NCBI GenBank assembly: GCA_022495995.1
Contig: JAFEMH010002446.1
Span: forward strand, 277,228-341,227
Length of the DNA: 64,000 nt
DNA from: Adenophora triphylla var. japonica
Lineage: Eukaryota; Streptophyta; Magnoliopsida; Asterales; Campanulaceae
Direction: 5' to 3'
Shown here: piece after piece, positions 30,976 through 43,734 of the stretch
Layout of the letters: every line of letters begins with the position of its first letter
Position numbering within the stretch: the stretch's first letter is position 1
The notes under the pieces: model-generated
Databases searched by the model: none
The model's input: the letters and a program-made list of their open reading frames with translations, nothing else
Told to the model about the DNA's origin: nothing
Made by a program: the position numbers and the translations under genes

Positions 30976-31432
30976 AACCTGAAGGTTGACAAACCTGAAG
31001 GTTGATGTTGCCACTATCATGTGGGTGACTGTTTTTTGTGGTGGTCCTAAAAACAATTTCTTTTATTTTGGTGATGTTTGTGGTTCTCTAAACAATTTCA
31101 TTTTTCTATTTATATTGGTTTGGTAAATACTTTAGTTGGTTTGTTTATAACTTAAGCTGCTAGGTTGTTTTTGCTAGTTTTGGATGATTTTTTGCTACAA
31201 TGGTTATGGTCTTTAATGGTAACTTAGTTTATTTCGAAAACTTGTTAAAGTTTGAAATAAATTAGTTTTAAATGATTAATCATTGTTTGTGATTAGCTCC
31301 TTGATTAAGGGGGAGTTAATTTTTGTGGAGATATTATAATGTGTTCTATGCTCTGTACATGTGTATATAGACTAACTCTGCAGGACAGCAGCACATTGAG
31401 TTTGGAAAGAAATATCCAACTAAGGGGGAGAT
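30976..31432 (+). other. 3' untranslated region and polypurine tract of the Sirevirus
   Basis: T-rich, non-coding, ending AAGGGGGAGAT (about 31422-31432), the polypurine tract priming plus-strand DNA, immediately before the TG of the 3' LTR. Confidence 0.8.
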
Positions 31433-32399
31433 TGTTAGTGTAAACTGCAGATGATATCGTAGATGATTTCCCAAAAGTCCAGGTGATATCGCAGATGATT
31501 TCCTGTACTGAAAATTATATAGTTGTATATTTCTTGTTTATTATTTAATGGACTAATGTGCTAATATAATCTGTATAAGTCTATAGTTTATGTTTATATT
31601 TCAGAGTGCAATAGCATCAAAGAAGGAGCTAGACACGTGTGGAATTTGGAAGAAAATAATTTATACATTTTATGTATAAATTCGTAACTTGGGCAACAAC
31701 AAATAAAACGTGTGAAGACTTGGTCAAGAGTTGTTGCTGAGTTATAGAAGAAGTACAAGGTTGATAAAGCATGGGAGTACAAGGCGTGGAAGCATGACTT
31801 GAAGATAAATCAACATTGGTTGCTACAATTGAGGAAGTGGGAGCTAAAATTGTGGAACAACTTCAACCACTCTCCCTACACTTTCTCAACGTGCAAGACC
31901 AGCCCCAAGGCTGTTAATTGAGTAGCCTTCAAGTATTTGAAGACTATAAATAAGCTAAGAAGGTTTCATTTGAAGATATGCCAATTTACATCATAACATT
32001 CACACCTTCGAAAGCTTAGAGATAGAGTTCTTTGTTTGGTTCTTTTTAATCCTTCCTCCCTTGTAATTTCGCACTTGATTACATTGGTATCAAGTTGTGT
32101 GAAGGCTAGGATAGGATTCCGTTCTTTATCTCTTGTTCCATTGAGCTCAAAATAGTTATAGCTATAGGGAACTTTCAGCTTTGTAAATTCATTTATAGTG
32201 ATTATAAAGTCTTGCCTAAGAGGCACTCTCAAGTTATATTTATATAACTTGAGAAAAACAATTTTGGTGTCTTTATTCCGCTGCAAACTCTTTTACAAAA
32301 TTGTTTTATTTTCGAAGTGTGTGTGTGCTATCCCAAGTGCTATCGTTGGTGCAGTTATCACCTTGGATATCACTTGTGATTCTGGTCGTGACAATTTCA
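31433..32399 (+). repeat. 3' LTR of the Sirevirus-type element
   Basis: 967 bp, near-identical to 21812-22781; includes TATAAATA at 31945. It ends TTTCA and is followed by AGCAGAATCTCG of the satellite. Confidence 0.93.
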
Positions 32400-35300
32400 A
32401 GCAGAATCTCGAAAAGGAGTCTCACGGGGAGATAGCGATATGCGGAATCTCGGGAAGGAAGATGCAGAATCTCGGAAAGGAGTCTCACGGGGAGAGAGCG
32501 AGATGCAGAATCTCGGAAAGGAGTCTCACGGGAAATAGCGAGATGCGGAATCTCGGGAAGGAATCTCACGGGTAGATAGCGAGATGTAAAATCTCCGAAA
32601 GGAGTCTCACGGGGAGATAGCGAGATGCGGAATCTCGGGAAGGAGTATCACGGGGAGACAGCTAGATGCGGAATCTCGGAAAGGAGTCTCACGGGGAGAT
32701 AGGGAGATGCGAAATCTCGGGAGGGAATCTCACGGGGAGTTATGAGATGCAGAATCTCGGGAAGGAATCTCACGGGGAGATAGCGAGATGCCGAATCTCA
32801 GAAAGGAGTTTCACGAGGAGATAGCGAGATGCAGAATCTCGGGAAGGAATCTCACGACGAGATAGCGAGATGCAGAATATCGGGAAGGAATCTCACCGGG
32901 ATATAGCGAGATGCAGAATCTCAGAAAGGAGTCACATGGGGATATAGCGGGATGCAGAATCTCGAAAAGGAGTCTCATGGGGAGATAGCGATATGCGGAA
33001 TCTCGGGAAGGAATCTCACGGGGAGATAGCGAGATGCAGAATCTCGGAAAGGAGTCTCACGGGGAGATAGCGATATGCAGAATCTCGGAAAGGAGTCTCA
33101 CGGGAAATAGCGAGATGCGGAATCTCGGGAAGGAATCTCACGGGGAGATAGTGAGATGCAGAATCTCGGGAAGGAATCTCATGGGGAGATAGCGAGATGC
33201 AGAATCTCGAAAAGGAGTCTCACGGGGAGATAGCGAGATGCAGAATCTCGGAAAGAAGTCTCACGGGGAGATAGCGAGATGCGGAATCTCGGGAAGGAAT
33301 CTCACAAGGAGATATCGAGATGCACAATATCATAAGGAAGTTTCACGGGGAGATCGCGAGATGCGGAATCTCGGGAAGGAATCTCACGGGGAGATAGCGA
33401 GATGCAGAATCTCGGAAAGGAGTCTCACGGGGAGATAGCGATATGCGGAATCTTGGGAAGGAATCTCACAGGGAGATAGCGAGATGCTCAATATCGGAAA
33501 GAAGTTTCACGGGGAGATATCGAGATGTGGAATCTCGGGAAGGAATCTCACGGGAAGATAGCGAGATGCGGAATCTCGGAAAGGAGTCTCACGGGGAGAT
33601 AACGAGCTGCGGAATCTCGGGAAGGAATCTTTTGGGGAGATAGCAAGATACAGAATCTCAGAAAGGAATCTCACGGGGAGATAGCGAGATGCAGAATCTC
33701 GAAAGGAATCTCACGGGGAGATAGCGAGATGCGAAATCTCGGGAAGGAATCTCACAAGGAGATAGCGAGATGTAAAATCTCGGAAAGGAGTCTCACGGGG
33801 AGATAGCGTGATGCAGAATCTCGAAAAGAAGTCTCACAGAGAGATAGCGAGATACGGAATCTCTGGAAGGAATCTCACGGGGAGATAGCGAGATGCAGAA
33901 TCTCGAAAAGGAGTCTCACGGGGAGATAGCGAGATGCAGAATCTCGGAAAGGAGTCTCACGGGGAGATAGCGAGATGAGGAATCTCGGGAAGGAATATCA
34001 CGGGGAGATAGCGAGATGCAGAATATTAGGAAGGAATCTCACGGGGAGATAGCGAGATGCAGAATCTCGGAAAGGAGTCTCACGGGGAGATAGTGAGATG
34101 CATAATCTCAAAAAGGAATCTCACGGGGAGATAGCGAGATGCAGAATCTCGGGAAGGAATCTCATGGGGAGATAGCGAGACGCAGAATCTCGGAAAGGAG
34201 TCTCACGGGGAGATAGCGAGATGCAGAATCTCGGAAAGGAGTCTCACGGGGAGATTGCGAGATGCGAAATCTCAAGAAGGAATCTCACGGGGAGATAGCG
34301 AGATGCAGAATCTCGGGATAGAATCTCACGGGGAGATAGTGAGATGCAGAATCTCGGAAAGGAGTCTCACGGGGAGATAGCGAGATGCAGAATCTCGGAA
34401 AGGAGTCTCACAGGGAGATAGCGAGATGCGGAATCTCAGGAAGGAATCTCACGGGGAGATAGCGTGATGCAGAGTCTAGGAAAGGAGTCTCACGGGGAGA
34501 TAGCGAGATGCAGAATCTCGGAAAGGATTCTCACGGGGAGATAGAGAGATGCGGAATCTCGAGAAGGAATCTCACGGGGAGATAGCGAGATGCAGAATCT
34601 CGGGAAGGAACCTCACGGGGAGATAGCGAGATGCAGAATCTCGGAAAGGAGTCTCACGGAGAGATTGCGAGATGCAGAATCTCAGAAAGGAGTCTCGCGG
34701 GGAGATAGCGAGATGCGAAATCTCGGGAAGGAATCTCACGGGGAGATAGCGAGATGCAGATACTCAGAAAGGAGTCTCACGGGGAGATAGCGAGATGCAG
34801 AATCTCGGGAAGGAATCTCACGGGGAGATATCGAGAAGCAGAATCTTGGAAAGGAGTCTCACTGGGAGATAGCAAGATGCGGAATCTCGGGAAGGAATCT
34901 CACGGGGAGATAGCGAGATACAGAATCTCAAAAAGGTGTCTCATGGGGAGATAGCGAGATGCAGAATCTCGGAAAGGAGTCTCACGGGGAGATAGCAAGA
35001 TGAGGAATCTCAGGAAGGAATCTCACGGGAAGTTATGAGATGCGAAATCTCGGGAAGGAATCTCATGGGGAGATAGCGAGATGTAGAATCTCGAAAAGGA
35101 GTCTCACGGGGAGATAGCGAGAAGCAGAATCTCGAAAAGGAATCTCATGAGGAGATGGCGAGATGCGGAATCTCAGGAAGGAATCTCACGGGGAGATAGT
35201 GAGATACCGAATCTCGGAAAGGAGTTTCACGGGGAGATAGCGAGATGCTGAATCTCGGGAAGGAATCTCACGGCGAGATAGCGAGATGAAAAATCTCGGA

Positions 35301-35511
35301 AAGGATCTAACGGGGAGATAACGCGATGCAAAATCTCGAGGAAGTATCTCGCAGGGAGATGACGGGATGGGATCTCACGAGGAGTTGACGAGATGCAAAA
35401 TATCGGGGAAGGATCTTGCAGGGAGATAATGGGATAGGATCTCACGAGGAGATACCGAGATGCAACATCTAAGGGAAGGATCTCACAGGGAGATGACGGG
35501 ATAGGCCTAAC
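32400..35511. repeat. 41-bp GAGAT satellite, right part
   Basis: About 70 units continuing the phase broken at 21811: the left half ends GAGATGCAG and the right half starts AGCAGAATCTCG. Units near 35280-35506 become variants (GATCTCACGAGGAGAT, GGGATAGG), as at the left edge of the array. A few units are shortened (about 32460, 32530). It ends at CTAAC, the target site of the second copia element. Confidence 0.95.
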
Positions 35512-36866
35512 TGTTGGTGTTATGCCCTAGGCCTATGATTGATAGACTTATGTGTTGACACTATTTATTATTATATGAGATGTTTATTATTTGATTATTA
35601 TATGTTTTGTATATTTGTTTATAATAATCTCTGTCCCTAATTATTAAGAGAATAAATTAGTATAATTGTCAATGGATAATCATGTGATGATTATATGCAT
35701 AAGAGATGCACATTGAAATTATGGGTATTTGTTAGAGAACAAGTGACTGGACATGACCCGCATGAGATTTATGTCATGGTCAAATGTCATACTTAAATCT
35801 CATACGGTTACTTCATTTATTTCCTAGACCTAAGATTATCGTAACCTTACATATGATGAAAGTCATGTTTGATTTTAGTCAAACGATATCTTAACACGAT
35901 ATCTATAAAGACTATCATTGGCATGATCGGATTCATGATGGGAAGGATGATAAGTCAAGAAGGAATTTGTCCCTCAGAAGAGAGATGTTATGCTTGGGCC
36001 CCTCGATGAGTGATAATGATGAAAGTGTATGGCCGTACCCCAATATGATTGGAATTATCATTATACTCAAGAATCAAGAAAGCATTGAACAATAACAAGT
36101 TGACAAGGACCATGACTTGTGTTCAATATAACATCGTGAGACAAAGGGATAAATGGAAGTACACCATTGGAAACGTGAACTCTTACGTTACATTATTTGG
36201 GTAGACATAATGGCTTGCTAGAGTCCGCTTATGTCTTATGAGATTCGATATGATCGAACTCATTGCCAACATAATGTAATCCTATTGGGTCACACACAAC
36301 TAGAATGAATTGGTTAAACCGGAGGAAGAATAGTTGAGAGTTTCTGTATACGGCTATATATACTGCGCGACATATTAAGCCAATGGCTTAATATACCGCG
36401 CGACATATCGTGCCGCACGCGTTTTTGACTGCCTCTCCTAATACGATTAGGAGAAGTATTCTTACTATTGTATTATAAATACAAGGGTTGCATCGAGACC
36501 TAGAAGCTAGCCGAAATTTTCAATCAAAAATTCACAACTAAATACTCTCAATATTCTTCAAGGTTTTAGATCTAGCAATCATCAAGAAGTTGTTCTTGAA
36601 TTCATTCAAAGGTGTGGATACCAAAAGAGGGTCTTCGCTCGTTCATCGATCAAGGCCTAGAGTTTAAGCAAGTTGAAGAACGAAGTTTGTGATTCGATAT
36701 CAAATAATCAAATCGTTCGATAGCTCAAGACCGGAAAGCGTTTCAAGGTTGGTTTAATTCTATCTCATAGGAATTTAAATTAATTGTATAGAACGGATCC
36801 TAGGGCTTCTTGGGTTTTATGTTTTAATGCTTAATTCCGCTGCGCATGGACCCGTAAAACCCAACA
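35512..36866 (+). repeat. 5' LTR of the second copia element
   Basis: 1355 bp. U3 contains two CGCGCGACATAT motifs (36365-36381, 36397-36414) separated by an AATATTAAGCC-type inverted repeat, then CTCCTAATACGATTAGGAG (36435-36453, 8-bp arms) and TATAAATA at 36474-36481. Confidence 0.93.
36365..36481 (+). promoter_or_regulatory. Copia LTR promoter: paired palindromes, hairpin and TATA box
   Basis: GCGCGACATATTAAGCC, its near-repeat 32 bp on, the perfect stem CTCCTAAT/ATTAGGAG (loop ACG) and TATAAATA. The same set lies at 43211-43330 in the 3' LTR. The palindromes match motifs upstream of the TATA of LTR F (52918-53000). Confidence 0.6.
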
Positions 36867-36867
36867 G

Positions 36868-36879
36868 TGGTATCAGAGC
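36868..36879 (+). other. Primer-binding site (initiator Met-tRNA)
   Basis: TGGTATCAGAGC one base after the LTR, the exact copia consensus. Confidence 0.93.
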
Positions 36880-38372
36880 CCCGTTCGTATGGTTAAGTTT
36901 GAATTAACATGCTAGATTTAAGATATAAATTGTTTATATGCTTATTGCATGTTTTGTATGCGATAGAATTTTTAATTGTTTATGTGAAACAATGTGAAAA
37001 TCGTTTTCGAATTATGCTGAATTAAATCAGAAAAGGATGTTTTACGTGATTTAATTACATGTAATCTGTATTGGTTCGAATCTCGGAAATTCCTGGTAAC
37101 CTCGGCTACTTTGGTCGCGCGACATATTGAGCCATGTGGAGTTCGTGTTAACCGGCCCGTTAGGTCGCGCGACATATCAAGCCTCTGGCCGATGTTGTCA
37201 CGCGACATAATAAGCCAAAACTCAAGCGTAATCAGTTTGTTCAATTTTTCTGCTATTCTGTGATTGTGTTTACAATCTGATATGTTGATATGAAAATCTG
37301 GATGTTATAAAATTAAGTTTATAAGTCCGCGATAGATTGATTCATTGATATACATGATTAATTGATTCAAATATGATTTTAATAATTATTGCAATGTATA
37401 TGAAAATTTGGATGTTATAAAATTGAGTTTATAAGTCCATGCTAGATTGATTCATTAATATGCATGATTAATTGATTAAAATATGATTTTAATAATTATT
37501 GCGATGCATGTTTTATTTGTTCTTACATGTTAAGAATTTTTTTTTTTTAAATTAGATGTTTAGTTGAAACATGATATTTAGTTTCCTAATATGTTTAGAT
37601 TTAGACATTGTAAATTTTGGATCTTATGATTGTTTATGGAAACAAGTCATAAATACGCGAAATTTAAAAGGAAACTGATTGTTTATAAAAGGTAGGGATT
37701 ATGTTGCCTAATCAGAGTTGATTTCTAATTATGCATGTCTAGGAGAGTTTTGTCAAAGGAAGAGTTGGTACTTAAGAAGTCCTTGTGGCTCACCTATCTT
37801 CCTGGGAACTTACCTGGTGCATGATTTTGACTATCTTTCTGACATGCTTATAATCTACCTTTAAAGAACCTTCATTTAACTTTTAAGTTCTTTATGCCAA
37901 TTCATGATTAAAAACACTTGAGACCATTCGGATAGTTTTGGGTGGGCTTGCCATAGCAAGGTGCTTTGATTCTATTCGAATGCGAGCAAGATGAGGAAAT
38001 GGTGGTTCCTATACGTTTTAAAGTGAATGAACTTAATTGGGTTATCAAAATGGTTTTGGACCCAAGGCATAAGATGAGATTAAAATATGCCTAGACATAT
38101 GATGTCTTGAATTGATCTCATAAAAGATCTAAGAGTCATATATGTGATATGATTGATGTTTTCTACCTAATTAATTTAATTTTGAGCGGTTTGCCATAGC
38201 AAACTTGAAATTGAATTAAAGTTGGATCTTAGCCCATTAAATGTATATTATGCTTATTTGCATTTGAAGGTGTATAATTTAGTGGGAGCATTTATTTAAA
38301 TGCACTATACTTCTCATATGATATGTTTACTTATATGTGTTCATATTTTATGTATATCTTTTTGTAGAATAA
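36880..38372 (+). other. Long 5' leader of the second copia element
   Basis: 1.5 kb, AT-rich, no gene. It includes three GTCGCGCGACATAT-type motifs (37114-37133, 37163-37183, 37197-37216) and a direct repeat of about 115 bp (37285-37400 against 37400-37515, GAAAATYTGGATGTTATAAA). It may be an intron or packaging leader. Confidence 0.5.
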
Positions 38373-39237
38373 ATGGCATCAAACAATAATTACTTTTCAC
38401 TGCGATCTGTCCTTGAGAAGGAAAAGTTGGAAGAGAATGGTACAAACTATATGGATTGGATCCGTAGTTTGAGAATTGTTCTCAAACAAGAGGAGAAAGC
38501 TATGCGTTCTCCTTGAACCTATTCCACCTCGAACTCTTGCCAATGCCGTGCTAGGGCAATAAGGAACAATATACGAAGCACAAGCGTGACTCTACGAGAT
38601 GTTGGTTGCCTTATGCTCTCCGCCATGTGCAAGAGTCTTCGAAGAATCTTGAGCACTTGGGGACGATCGACTTAAACAATCGACTGATGGAAATGTTCCA
38701 AGTTCAAGCTAGGCAAGAAAGGTACAACACAGGTTGCGGCCTTGACCTCATGCAAGATGAGTGAAGGACAAGCCGTTGGTCCCCATGCTCTCAAGTTAAA
38801 GGGCCACATTGAGCATCTTGAAAGGCTCGGTTTTCCAATTAGCCAAGAGTTGGCTACCGACATAATATTGAATTCATTACCTAAAAGTTTTAGTCATTTC
38901 ATAATGCACTATAACATGGGTGGAATGAATAGAAACCTTTCCGAGTTAGTTCAAATGTTGACTACTGCGGAAACCAATATTGTCGAGAAGAAAACCGATC
39001 AAGTGCTAATGGTTAACAAGGGGAAAGGGTTCAAGGGTAAAGGAAAAGCAAAGGTTGCTAATCCTAAGGCAAAGGTTGCCAAGCCCAAAGAGGCTTCCAA
39101 GCCTAAAGAGGCTAAGCCTAAGTCCCAAGAGGACGCAAATGCCTTCCATTGCAATGAGATTGGACATTGGAGGAGAAAGCTGCGCAAAATACAAGGAAGC
39201 ACTGAAGAAGGGCAAAGGAGTTGCTTCAACTTCAGGT
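38373..39237 (+). pseudogene. Copia gag, broken
   Basis: ATG at 38373 (MASNNNYFSLRS) with 'NGTNYMDWIRSLRIVL' typical of the N-terminal gag fold, stop after 47 codons. The frame resumes from about 38742 ('LKGHIEHLERLGFPIS', 'ILNSLPKSFSHFIMHYNM'), then a Lys-rich linker and a degenerate zinc knuckle AFHCNEIGHWRRK lacking its first and last Cys. Lys-Pro-Lys-Glu repeats precede the knuckle (about 39050-39120). Confidence 0.85.
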
Positions 39238-40465
39238 ATCTTTGTTATAGATATATTCCTATCTACTTCTAGTTCTTGGGTATTGGATACCGGATGTGGA
39301 ACTCACATTTGTTTAAATGTGCAGGGTCTAAAGAACAGAAGGATGCTTAAGGAAGGTGAAGTGGACCTACGTGTGGGGAATGGAGCAAGAGTTGCTGCAT
39401 TAGCCGTAGGAACTTATGAAGTTACTTTACCTAGTGGACTAATACTTGTTTTGAACAATTGTTATTATGTTCCAGCTTTAAGTAGGAATATTATTTCGAT
39501 TTCATGTTTGGATAATGAAGGTTTTAATTTTCTTATATGTGATAAGAAATTTTCTATTCACAAGAGTGATATGCATTATTGTACTGCTGTTTCATTCAAT
39601 GGCCTTTATGTTCTTGATATTGAAAATCATGATAATGATGTCTATAACATTAACAAGAAATCTAAACCCAATGATGTAAACCACACTTACTTATGGCATT
39701 GTCGTCTTGGCCACATAAACGAGAAACGCATCTCTAAACTCCACAAAGATGGATTTTTGGACTCACATGATTATGAATCATATGAGACATGCGAGTCTTG
39801 TCTACTTGTCAAGATGACCAAGGACCCATTTACCAAAACCGGTGAAAGGGCGGGCGACTTATTAGGACTCATACATACCGATGTATGTGGGCCTATGAGT
39901 AGCAATGCTAGGGGAGGATTTCGGTACTTCATAACATTCACTGATGATTATAGTAGATTTGGATATGTTTATCTAATGAAACATAAAAGTGAATCGTTTG
40001 AGATATTTCGAATATTTCAAAATGAGGTGCAAAATCAACTTGGCAAAACTATTAAGGTACTTCGATCCGATCGAGGTGGTGAATATTTGAGCCAAGAATT
40101 TGACAAATCATCTTAAGAGTTGTGGAATCATTTGGAACTCTCTCCACTGGAACACCACAATGGAATGGTGTGTGCGAAAGGAGGAATAGAACTTTGTTGG
40201 ACATGGTTCGTTCTATGATGAGTCAAGTTGAGCTTCCTTTATCCTTTTGGGGACATGCACTAGAAAGCTCGCTTTCACTATAAACAGAGTTCCTACCAAA
40301 TCGATTCAAAAGACCCCATATGAGATGTGGCATGGAAGAAAACCTAGTTTGTCTTTCATGAAGATTTGGGGTTGCGATGCATATGTCAAGAAGTTAACTT
40401 CCGACAAGCTAGCACCTAAATCTGATAAATGTGTTTTCGTGGGATATCCTAAGGAAACCAAATGA
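39238..40465 (+). pseudogene. Copia protease-integrase, frameshifted
   Basis: Protease active site WVLDTGCGTH at about 39278-39307; integrase zinc finger 'LWHCRLGHINEKR' (about 39691) with the Cys pair CESC; core with 'HTDVCGP' (about 39875) and 'RSDRGGEY' (about 40063), both Asp present. The frame ends at TAA 40114. The remaining core is recognisable in shifting frames (GTGTGCGAAAGGAGG carries the Glu region, about 40168). The C-terminal part at 40247-40465 includes 'KTPYEMWHGRKP'. Confidence 0.87.
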
Positions 40466-42344
40466 TACTATTTCTACAACCGAAACGAGAACAAAGTGTT
40501 TGTTGCTCGAAATGGTACTTTCTTAGAAAAAGAGTTTCTTTGCAAAGGAACCAGTGGGAGTAAAATAGATCTCGAAGAAGTTCGAGAACCCGAAAACAAC
40601 ATTGAATCAATGGTAGAAACTGAACCAAGTTCACAAACCGTTGTGGAACCGGTTCAAGATGCACAAGTTCCTCGCCGAAGTGGTAGGTCACGATCCGAAC
40701 CCGAGAGATATGGATTTCTCGTTACGGAAAGTGATGAAGTGGAGTTAATCGAAAATGATGAACCCACTTGCTATCAAGAAGCGATGTCCGCTCCGGATTC
40801 GGAAAAATGGCAAGAAGCCATGAAGTCCGAATTACAATCCATGGCTGATAATCAAGTTTGGAACTTGATTGATCCACCCGAAGGTGTAAAAACCATAGGG
40901 TGCAAATGGGTTTTCAAGAAGAAGACCGACATGGATGGGAAGGTGCACACCTATAAGGCTAGGCTAGTAGCTAAGGGATATAGGCAGACTCATGGCATTG
41001 ACTATGATGAAACCTTTTCGCACGTAGCTATGCTTAAGTCTATTAGAATTTTACTTGCCATAGCCGCATATTATGACTATGAGATATGGCAAATGGATGT
41101 CAAAACAGCTTTCCTTAATGGGAAGTTACTTGAGGATGTATACATGATACAACTTTGAAGGTTTTGTCAATTCAGAAAATTCTAACAAGGTGTGTAAGTT
41201 GCAGAAATCCATTTATGGATTGAAGCAAGCTTCAAGGAGTTGGAATCTACATTTTGATGAAGCAATCAAGGAGTTTGGTTTTATCAAGAACGAAGATGAA
41301 CCTTGTGTATACAAGAAAATTAGTGGGAGCGTGGCACTATTTTTAGTGTTGTATGTCGACGATATCTTACTCATTGGAAATGACGTTCCTGCACTAGAGA
41401 CTGTCAAGTCTTGGTTGGGAAAGTGCTTTTCAATGAAAGATATGGGTGAAGCCGCATATATCCTTGGTATCAAGATTTATAGAGATAGATCTAAGAGGAT
41501 GATTGGTTTAAGTCAAAATACTTACATTGACAAAGTCCTTAGAAGATTTCAAATGGAAAATTCTAAAAGAGGAAACTTGCCAATGTTGCATGGTATATCT
41601 CTTAGCAAGAATCAAAGTCCTAAGACTAATGATGAGCGAAAGAGAATGAATGGTATTCCATATGCTTCGGCAATTGGGTCTATCATGTATGCTATGTTAT
41701 GTACTAGACCCGACATCTCGTGTGCTCTAAGCATGACGAGTAGGTACCAATCGGATCCCGGCGAACCACATTGGATAGCAATCAAGAATATCCTTAAGTA
41801 CTTATGAAGAACTAAGGATGTATTCTTGGTCTTTGGAGGAATGGAAGAAGATCTTGTAGTAAAAGGCTACACAGATGCTAGCTTCCAAACCGACAAAGAT
41901 GATTTCAGATCGCAGTCTGGATTTTTGTTTACGCTTAATGGAGGAAATGTGAGTTGGAAAAGTTCCAAGCAAAGTACCGTCGCTGATTCTACAACCGAAG
42001 CTGAGTACATAGCCGCATCCGATGCAGCTAAGGAAGCAGTTTGGATCAAGAAGTTCATTAGTGATTTGGAAGTCGTTCCAAGCATCAGAGACCCTATTGA
42101 ACTTTACTGTGATAACAATGGTGCCATTGCACAAGCAAAGGAACCAAGATCACACCAGAGATCCAAACACATACTTTGACGTTTCCACATTATCCGTGAG
42201 ATATGTGAAAGGGAAGACGTTAAGATATGCAGAGTAGACACTGATGACAACGTGGCGGACCCATTAACTAAGGCTCTCCCGCAAGCTAAACATGATGGTC
42301 ATGTTAGGTCCATGGGTATTCGATACATGGTAGATTGGGCCTAG
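40466..42344 (+). pseudogene. Copia reverse transcriptase-RNase H, broken
   Basis: 40496-41158: linker, then RT with 'CKWVFKKKTDMDG', 'YDETFSHVAMLKSIR' and 'WQMDVKTAFLNG'. A one-base frameshift at about 41155 precedes 'KSIYGLKQASRSW' (41208). YVDD at 41352-41363. Two in-frame TGA codons (41805 and 42178) stand where Arg codons CGA would be one transition away. RNase H motifs 'GYTDASF' (about 41866) and 'STTEAEYIAASDA' (about 41987) are present. Ends TAG 42342-42344, followed by CAAGTGGGAGAC, the polypurine tract. Confidence 0.88.
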
Positions 42345-42346
42345 TG

Positions 42347-42358
42347 CAAGTGGGAGAC
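42347..42358 (+). other. Polypurine tract of the second copia element
   Basis: CAAGTGGGAGAC directly before the TGTTGG of the 3' LTR. Confidence 0.85.
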
Positions 42359-43714
42359 TGTTGGTGTTATGCCCTAGGCCTATGATTGATAGACTTATGT
42401 GTTGACACTATTTATTATTATATGAGATGTTTATTATTTGATTATTATATGTTTTGTATATTTGTTTATAATAATCTCTGTCCCTAATTATTAAGAGAAT
42501 AAATTAGTATAATTGTCAATGGATAATCATGTGATGATTATATGCATAAGAGATGCACATTGAAATTATGGGTACTTGTTAGAGAACAAGTGACTGGACA
42601 TGACCCGCATGAGATTTATGTCATGGTCAAATGTCATACTTAAATCTCATACGGTTACTTCATTTATTTCCTAGACCTAAGATTATCGTAACCTTACATA
42701 TGATGAAAGTCATGTTTGATTTTAGTCAAACGATATCTTAACACGATATCTATAAAGACTATCATTGGCATGATCGGATTCATGATGGGAAGGATGATAA
42801 GTCAAGAAGGAATTTGTCCCTCGAAAGAGAGATGTTATGCTTGGGCCCCTCGATGAGTGATAATGATGAAAGTGTATGGCCGTACCCCAATATGATTGGA
42901 ATTATCATTATACTCAAGAATCAAGAAAGCATTGAACAATAACAAGTTGACAAGGACCATGACTTGTGTTCAATATAACATTGTGAGACAAAGGGATAAA
43001 TGGAAGTACACCATTGGAAACGTGAACTCTTACGTTACATTATTTGGGTAGACATAATGGCTTGCTAGAGTCCGCTTATGTCTTATGAGATTCGATATGA
43101 TCGAACTCATTGCCAACATAATGTAATCCTATTGGGTCACACACAACTAGAATGAATTGGTTAAACCGGAGGAAGAATAGTTGAGAGTTTACGTATCGGC
43201 TATATATACCGCGCGACATATTAAGCCAATGGCTTAATATACCGCGCGACATATCGAGCCAATACGCGTTTTTGACAGCTGTCTCTCCTAATACGATTAG
43301 GAGAAGTATTCTTACTATTGTAGTATAAATACAAGGGTTAATCGGACCTAGAAGCTAGCCGAAATTTTCAATCAAAAATTCACAACAAAATACTCTCAAT
43401 ATTCTTCAAGGTTTTAGATCTAGCAATCATCAAGAAGTTGTTCTTGAATTCATTCAAAGGTGTGGATACCAAAAGAGGGTCTTCGCTCGTTCATCGATCA
43501 AGGCCTAGAGTTTAAGCAAGTTGAAGAACGAAGTTTGTGATTCGATATCACATAATCAAATCGTTCGATAGCTCAAGACCGGAAAGCGTTTCAAGGTTGG
43601 TTTAATTCTATCTCATAGGAATTTAAATTAATTGTATAGAACGGATCCTAGGGCTTCTTGGGTTTTATGTTTTAATGCTTAATTCCGCTGCGCATGAACC
43701 CGTAAAACCCAACA
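42359..43714 (+). repeat. 3' LTR of the second copia element
   Basis: 1356 bp, partner of 35512-36866. Differences cluster around 43190-43345, beside the CGCGCGACATAT motifs. Confidence 0.93.
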
Positions 43715-43734
43715 CTAACGAGGTCGGGTATCCT

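Larger units (their letters stand above)
21812..32399 (+). mobile_element. Sirevirus-type Ty1/copia retrotransposon inserted in the satellite
   Basis: Complete element, 10,588 bp: LTR, Met-tRNA primer-binding site, gag, protease, integrase, RT/RNase H, an extra env-position ORF, PPT and LTR. Flanks are TGCAG on the left and AGCAG on the right, a 5-bp target duplication with one mismatch. Domain order PR-IN-RT-RH marks Ty1/copia; the two-knuckle gag, long spacer and ORF after pol point to the SIRE lineage. By eye the LTRs differ at about 15 positions plus a 3-bp indel. Coding regions are broken, so it is not autonomous. Confidence 0.93.
35512..43714 (+). mobile_element. Ty1/copia retrotransposon with 1.36-kb LTRs and perfect target duplication
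   Basis: 8203 bp, flanked by CTAAC at 35507-35511 and 43715-43719. LTR ends TGTTGG/CCAACA. Order gag-PR-IN-RT-RH. The LTR start (TGTTGGTGTTATGCCCTAGG) resembles the Angela-type group of copia elements (recollection, moderate certainty). LTRs differ at about 20 sites by eye. The coding region has at least six breaks, so movement must have depended on another copy or the damage is recent. It sits at the junction between the satellite and the Tat-like protease gene. Confidence 0.95.

Noticed and set aside
20110..35511. CRISPR-like array of regular repeats
   Set aside because: Units are contiguous with no unique spacers, and this is plant nuclear DNA; it is a satellite.
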